Of a DNA stretch of 64,000 nt, positions 58,306 to 64,000 are shown in pieces (the first letter of the stretch is position 1; each line of letters opens with the position of its first letter). This DNA comes from Fratercula arctica. Taxonomy: Eukaryota > Chordata > Aves > Charadriiformes > Alcidae. The position numbers and the translations under genes are program-made. The notes under the pieces are model-generated. The model was given only the letters and a program-made list of their open reading frames with translations. It had not been told where the DNA came from and searched no databases. Where the stretch lies: positions 153,569,889 to 153,633,888 of the forward strand of contig CANTUZ010000002.1 of NCBI GenBank assembly GCA_947846985.1, given 5' to 3'.

Positions 58306-61204
58306 GTAATGCAGAGCTAAATACAATAAAATGAGATTAACAGTGCATGACCATCTTGTTTCTCAAATATCTCCATTTCTTCGGGGTATGTCTGCTCTCT
58401 GAGAATGAAATATACTAAGTAGTGGACTAAAAATGTGTTGTTTGATAAAGGAGAGGAAAAGAAATCTTTTTTTAAACTCTCATTTTCAAATTCCCACCCA
58501 TGCAGATATTTTTATAGTAAGATATAGACACACTAAATTGATCTATAGTGTACTTGCAATAGGAAACATAATATAGAAATAAAAGTATAAATTTGCTACC
58601 CACTGTTGAACTGGCCTTATTTGAATTTAATTTACATATGTTACTTTAAAGTAAAAAATTGAATTGTATATTAGCACTGGATTACTTCTGACTAATTTTT
58701 CATAACTCTTACAGGATTTAGCAGTAAAAATCCCCTTTGAGGAAATCAAGTGTTCCACAATAAGTCCTTACAGTTGGCTGACACCAATTCTACTTAATAC
58801 CAGTAGGCAAAGAAAGTAATCAGCTTTATTTCATGCTATCCGGTCTCTATTGTGCCCTGTTTTTTGGGCTCATAATGCTTTCCTAGTGCCATTAACTGTG
58901 ACTAGTGTGCCACTCACTCTGCATAGCTATGTCTGCCAAAGTGACTGGGTGACATATCAGAATGATATATGTAATGATGGCAAACGCATCATTGAGGAGA
59001 GAAAGCACAAAGCTTAATTCTTTAAGAGGGTGGCAGAGTTAAAATTCTAGCCATCATTTTAGATCCTGATTAAGGTGAAATTTAAGTGGTAGCTAATGGG
59101 GTGGTTTAGTCTTTCTGATGTGTTCTCATAAACACTAACTTAATCTCTAGGTGTTCAAGTCCTATTTGCTTCAAAGTTGTCTCGTTTTTTTGCTCTGGTG
59201 ATCTACTGTTCATCAGTGAAAGGAAACAGTTCTGGTGAGCTCTCAAAGAACCTTCAGGCGTTTTCAGTACAAAAAGTATGAGATGCCTGTGACCTGTGAG
59301 AAGTTCAGAAGGTAACAGAGAGGGAGCAAGTTATTATAGAATATTCTGACTAGAACAAAAAAAGCTGCTTCCTCAGTGTTTTAATCACACCTTTATGCCA
59401 TAACCCTTCCATCTTTCATCCACATCACTGAAAATGCAGAGATACTCTCAGACAGCCATCTTATAGTGATGATGAGTTTTCAGCCCATCTTTCCTCACTA
59501 CGTAGCAGATGTGCCTATTGTTCTTTCCATTCCCTATTTTACTTGCCTTCTTTCGTTTCTTCTCTCCATTTCTGTGTCAGACTTAACTCCTAGTTGTCTC
59601 TTTGGACTTTTCCTGTAGCCCTGAACTGCTTTTCACCTCTTAGCACTCTGTCCTGTTTTTCTTGATCCATGAATAACTTCTTTGTGCCATAGCAGCTTTC
59701 TACTATGCTTCTTCCTATGTGTCAAGCCACTTCCCTTCCTATCTTGTATTTCTTAAAGTACTCCCTAAAACAAATATCTGTATCAAAACCCACAGGTGTT
59801 AGGAAACCTCATGAGTAAAAATCCCATCATTGATTTTTTTGTCACTGATAAATTACAAGGAAAAAAAAAAATGCAGTTTTAGGTATTGTTTTTGCAATAA
59901 GATCATCTCTGATACAGATATGATATTCTCTTCAGTATCTTTCATCATCTCAGTCATTCCAGCAGGAGTTAAAAGTGACATGTTTTGTTTCTTTATGGTG
60001 ATATCTGGAAGGAGTTTACTCTCCTTTCTTCCTATTATCTTCACAGAGTGGTCTACTCTGTTGTGCTGATGTATCATCTTGGACTGACTCTGGCTGAAAA
60101 ACCTGCCCCATACTTCACCACATAATGTGGTCATACCCTATAATAGCTCTGAAAATAGAGTCAGAGACAACACTGCAAGAAAGAAAAAGGTTCACATGGC
60201 TGCCAACAGGGAAATCGGGGGGAAACCCAGCTTGTTACAGGAGAAGTGAAGCCGGATGATATAACACTGGCATCTGAACACAGGCTCCATCATAGTTAAA
60301 CTCAAAGTGTTTTGATTTTTCTGCTTAAAATTACACACACATATACACACACAAACACTTTATTTTTGTGATGGCTTCACCTTGTCTGGCTGCCACGTGC
60401 CCACCAAGCTGCTCTATCACTCCCTCTCCTCAACAGAACAGGGTGGGGAATTATCATGAAAAACCTCGTGGAATGAGATAAGGACAGGGGATCACTTATC
60501 AATTACTGTCACAGGCAAAACAGACTTGACCTGAGGATGATTAATGTAATTTATTGCCAATTAATAACACAGTAGGATAGTAAGAAAATAAAAAAAACAA
60601 AACTAAAATCACCTTCCCCCCAACCCTGTTCTTCCCAGGCTCAGCTTCACTCATGACTCTTGTTCCTCCTCCGCCCGAGCAGGATGTAGGACTAAGTTGT
60701 GCTCACATTTATCCAGTTACTTGTTCATTTGTTAGCTATCCATTTAAAACCAGTCAACACATTTTGAAGTGAAAGCACAGAAAAAATGTGATTATGCGCA
60801 TTTGCCTCTCTCATGGTTGTTTCTTCTATTTTCCTCCCCCTAAGAGCAAAGTTCTTCAGTGGGTGTGGAAGGAAGATAAGATTTCTTCTTGAGCTCCCCG
60901 CTAAGTCTTTCAGGAGAAAGTTTGCAACTGGAGAAGGTTCTGTAGACCTTCTTTTCAGCCGTGATGAGCTCTAGTAACCTGCTCCCTACACATCATCACT
61001 GGTTGTGCCAGGGGCGCTTGCTGGGAGTTGCCCAAGAGCTTGGCTAGTACCAAGACTGCTGGTGTGTTTGGACTCATGTCTGGGTGCACTGGAATAGATA
61101 ATTTGTGGAGCACAGTCATTGGCCCCATAGATTTTATCTGGCCTGAAAAAATGTCAGTATCCATCATTTGTACTTTTTTTTTTTTCTCTCTTTGCATTCT
61201 ACAG
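58306..61204. other. non-coding DNA, possible intron
   Basis: A+T-rich. Contains an A run near 59861-59871, a CA-rich run (60332-60358) and A-rich words near 60585-60600. No motif-bearing frame. Confidence 0.5.
60332..60358 (+). repeat. short CA-rich microsatellite
   Basis: ACACACACATATACACACAC followed by AAACAC: an imperfect dinucleotide repeat. Confidence 0.9.
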
Positions 61205-61540
61205 AGCTTGCTCAACAGTACAGAAAAGCTGGAGGAATACTAGTGAGAAGCTGCAGGCAAAGTGTCAACACCTTTCAGTAGCTGCCCGTTACTGTGGCAA
61301 TGGTTTAATTCCATAGATGGATCAGAAAGTTTTGTGGAAAGCTGGTATAAGTGCAGAACTGGTACATGAAATTCTGCAGTGCTGATTTTTGCCCTCCTCG
61401 TTCGTCCTAGGGAGCAAGGGGATTAAGGCATATTGCAGGGGTAGCCATGCCTGAGACTTACCTTTCTTGACATAGTCTGAAGGATTTTTTCTTGTTATGT
61501 CTTTTTGCTTTGAAAAATAAAAACACAGAGTTGTTTGAGA
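61205..61540 (+). CDS. candidate 3'-terminal exon (end of coding region and 3' UTR)
   Basis: Preceded by a long pyrimidine tract and acceptor (T run, CTCTCTTTGCATTCTACAG ending 61204). If joined to the one leftover base of 58221-58305, the first codon is GAG and the frame runs LAQQYRKAGGILVRSC and on to a TAG at 61279-61281, giving 25 residues. The rest to about 61540 would be 3' untranslated, with AATAAA at 61516-61521 followed by a GT-rich stretch (GAGTTGTTTGAG). Another frame of the same exon ends sooner, at the TAG at 61241-61243 after LNSTEKLEEY. The coding claim depends wholly on the phase match with the upstream candidate. A non-coding terminal exon is equally open. Confidence 0.3.
61516..61521 (+). 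terminator. polyadenylation signal of the candidate terminal exon
   Basis: AATAAA with a GT-rich element 10-20 bases downstream, placed about 310 bases past a strong splice acceptor. Confidence 0.3.
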
Positions 61541-64000
61541 CAAAGGTGGAGTATATTAAAGAGGTGTTTTTAAACTGTTGAATCTGGTTCACATGCCAGT
61601 GTTGATGAATATCACAAATGTGTGTCTTATGTTTGATTAAGAATTGGTATTTGTTAGTGTGGGATGGGAGAAACAGCCTGTTACTACAGATCCTCATGTA
61701 ATTCCCATTAAGTTAACAAGGCTTGTGCTACGCAGTTCAGTAAGAGTATGGACAATGTCTTGCAGGGGATATTATGTCACTCTTTAGCAGATGGTGTAGT
61801 AATTTAATTTGCTGAGAGTGTTACAATGCAGTACAAGTATTTAATCCTCCTTAAACTATAGAGAGTTCATTACATATAAATCTGACACTCACTTCTTGTT
61901 TTCCACTCTATGACAGCAGTAGTGCTACATTACTATAATATTTGTTATTTTTTCCTGTGGTTTATGTGAGAGATATGTCCTATGCAGTACTGGAATTGAA
62001 TGTAAGTTTCAGCAACAAAATAAGTAGAACCAGACTAAATTAAGCATCTCACCAATATTATCTTTACCAAAAGAGAATTTTTAAATATAAAACAATTGCT
62101 TGTGGGTTATTGCCAAGAAAAAAAGATTAATTCATCATTCTAGGGACCAATTTATGAGAATATAATTCAGCCTCTTTTCAGTCAAAACTCCCAAGGGATC
62201 AGACTTGGATGTTGTTCAAGACAACCAAGCTCTATTGAAGTAAGTAGGCTTGCTTCTATTCAAACCAGAACCAACTTAGATAAGAATCTGTTCCCATGCA
62301 CGTGGAGAGTGAATGGGAATGTCCAGATGGCTCAGTGATCACAATTTACGTAAAAAACCCTCTATTTCAACTCCTTCTATGTGCTAGAAGAAGATCACTT
62401 TTCTCTTTTAGTTTCTTCACGTTCCCTTTTCCTTGTTAGCAAAGGCCCTTAGCTTTAAAAAAGCAAACCAACCAAGCCTCTAATTGTCTTGGTCATCTTG
62501 AGATACAAACTGGATACAAACTGCAGCTAAAAGCAAAGCCTGCTGCAATTTCAGATGAAACTGCTTGTTTGGGAGCTGTTAAAAAATCATAGTTGTTGCC
62601 AATTGAAGGCACAGAAGAAGCCCTCTGATTCACACCATGCTGCAGGTCAGAGTATTCACAAATCCTTGCTGAATTTGCTCAGCTCAGAAAATCAGGCTGT
62701 GACACCTGAGGAATTCATATCCGTGATACTCTATTAATTCAAATAGAGGTGGGTATCTAACTTCCTCAGGTTTCTTTGTAAAGGGAGGATTCAGGACTCT
62801 CTACCTTCAACGAACAAATTGTGAGGAAACTTCGGTAGTAAATGTACTTGAAATGAGAGAAATATGCACTATTCCCAAAATAAATTCAGGAATCTTAGCT
62901 ACTTCTTTGCTTGCAATTCTACAATAAGGTTCTTTAGAATATGGCTTGTATTTTCAGGTAGGTAGTTAGCATCTATTTTTATTGGAAGCTCTGTTTTTCT
63001 GATGGCCAAATGAATCAATTGGGAAGCAGAGTGTGATTAGCAAAGTGAAGCAGATACTAGCAGCATCTCTTATAAGCTATTCTGCAGCATTAATTCAGAA
63101 AAATGCTGTAGATTGCTTTGCTGAGGAGGGAAGTGCTGTTTCGCTTCTCATGAGCACCCACCATCCATGAGAGCTACAAAAGCTCCATGTGTTACAAGGC
63201 TCACGGCACATGGGCTTCTTTGTAATTTAAACACTCAGGAAAACTGTTCCTGAATGCCAATCCAACCTACTGAGTAAACAGTAAAGAACAGCCTAAAATA
63301 AGAAGGAAAGCAAGAAGAACGCTATTATTGTAGAATCATGTAAAACAGAGGGTTCTGCATTTCTTTACCAACTCTTGATGTCATTGTTTTTCATAAAGTT
63401 TTTTGACAAAGAGTAACGATAGTTCCTGCTAAGGGGAGAACTGGGGATAAGCTCTATGTGCTAATTACACGCCAACCAGGCAGCTCTGGGCAGAGAGCAG
63501 CTCTCTGTGTTGCTTACTTAGGGGGAAGAAGGACCACTTCAACTCATCTCTTGATTTTGGTGTTTGTTTTTTTTTTTTGTTTTGGGTTTTTTTTTGATGA
63601 AGAACACTACGTTTTAAGGACTTTCTTGAGCCATCAGTTCCTATGAAAAAGTGTGGTGGGCTCAGTTATTGCAGCAGTTTGTTCAGTAAAATTCTGCTAC
63701 CATTTTGTGTGTGTGCAGAGAGCTCCCAAACTCTGCTGCAAGGGCAGTCTTGATAATCCTCTGAACTTGTCTCTCCACCGCTGGAAGGGTCCCCTTCTTG
63801 TCTGATCTACCAGATGTCTTCACTGCTAAAAACTTATTCACTCATTGGGCTTGCATTAAAGGTAAATTACTGAAGATCCAGTCTTTCTGATGATCCCCCT
63901 TCTTTCAGAGTCAGTGCTCCCATCTAAACCCTGGTCCACCTTCAGCATTCCTTTATTTTCCTCTGAAGGCTCCTCTTAGAGCACCTTCTGTGAAGGCAAC
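61541..64000. other. non-coding DNA, no gene recognised
   Basis: A+T-rich to the window edge, with a T-rich low-complexity run at 63560-63595. No recognised repeats or motif-bearing frames. Confidence 0.5.

Noticed and set aside
61440..61500. Minus-strand donor AAAGGTAAGTC with a short frame to its left
   Set aside because: Overlaps the plus-strand terminal exon candidate and has no clear acceptor or coding length.
1..64000. CRISPR arrays, operons, bacterial promoters, prophage or plasmid genes
   Set aside because: None seen. Composition, CR1 elements and lack of dense genes identify vertebrate nuclear DNA.
1..64000. tRNA, rRNA or microRNA hairpins
   Set aside because: No tRNA A/B-box pair or rRNA core was recognised; hairpins cannot be scored reliably by eye.

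Overview
The window looks like ordinary nuclear DNA of a bird. It is A+T-rich and gene-poor, with long stretches lacking extended reading frames. It carries many copies of the CR1 LINE, recognisable from an ORF2 with endonuclease and reverse-transcriptase motifs and from 3' ends made of ATTCTATG-like octamers. I see no bacterial, phage, plasmid or CRISPR feature and no tRNA or rRNA gene. I recognise no named protein-coding gene.

Layout. 1-1187 is featureless. 1188-6535 is a composite: a nearly full-length but decayed plus-strand CR1 is split by a minus-strand CR1 (3456-5514) and by a minus-strand solo retroviral LTR (5855-6341, 5-bp target duplication GTTGT). Older decayed CR1/L3-type remnants lie at about 6760-7095, 9155-9343, 13480-14375, 19291-19492, 44958-45105 and 57075-57172. 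Younger 5'-truncated CR1 copies lie at 30074-30527 (+), 47640-48528 (-), 50835-51128 (-) and 53838-54331 (+). A second possible LTR is at 31478-31897 (-).

The only non-transposon coding signals are three splice-flanked intervals on the plus strand: 35143-35288, 58221-58305 and 61205 to about 61540. The first two are open in compatible phases. The third supplies a stop codon and an AATAAA signal. They may be the last exons of one gene with long introns; this is a hypothesis and I do not know the gene. If true, the CR1 copies at 47-54 kb and the non-coding DNA between are intronic.

Several repeat-free blocks (26.4-26.8, 27.25-27.56, 39.2-39.5, 44.2-44.5 and 49.1-49.3 kb) are dense in homeodomain, SOX, forkhead and TCF/LEF-like words, as conserved developmental enhancers often are. 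Only alignment to other vertebrates can decide this.

I found no undescribed multi-gene system. The most useful leads are the three candidate exons, the enhancer-like blocks, and the layered transposon insertions, which give a relative chronology.
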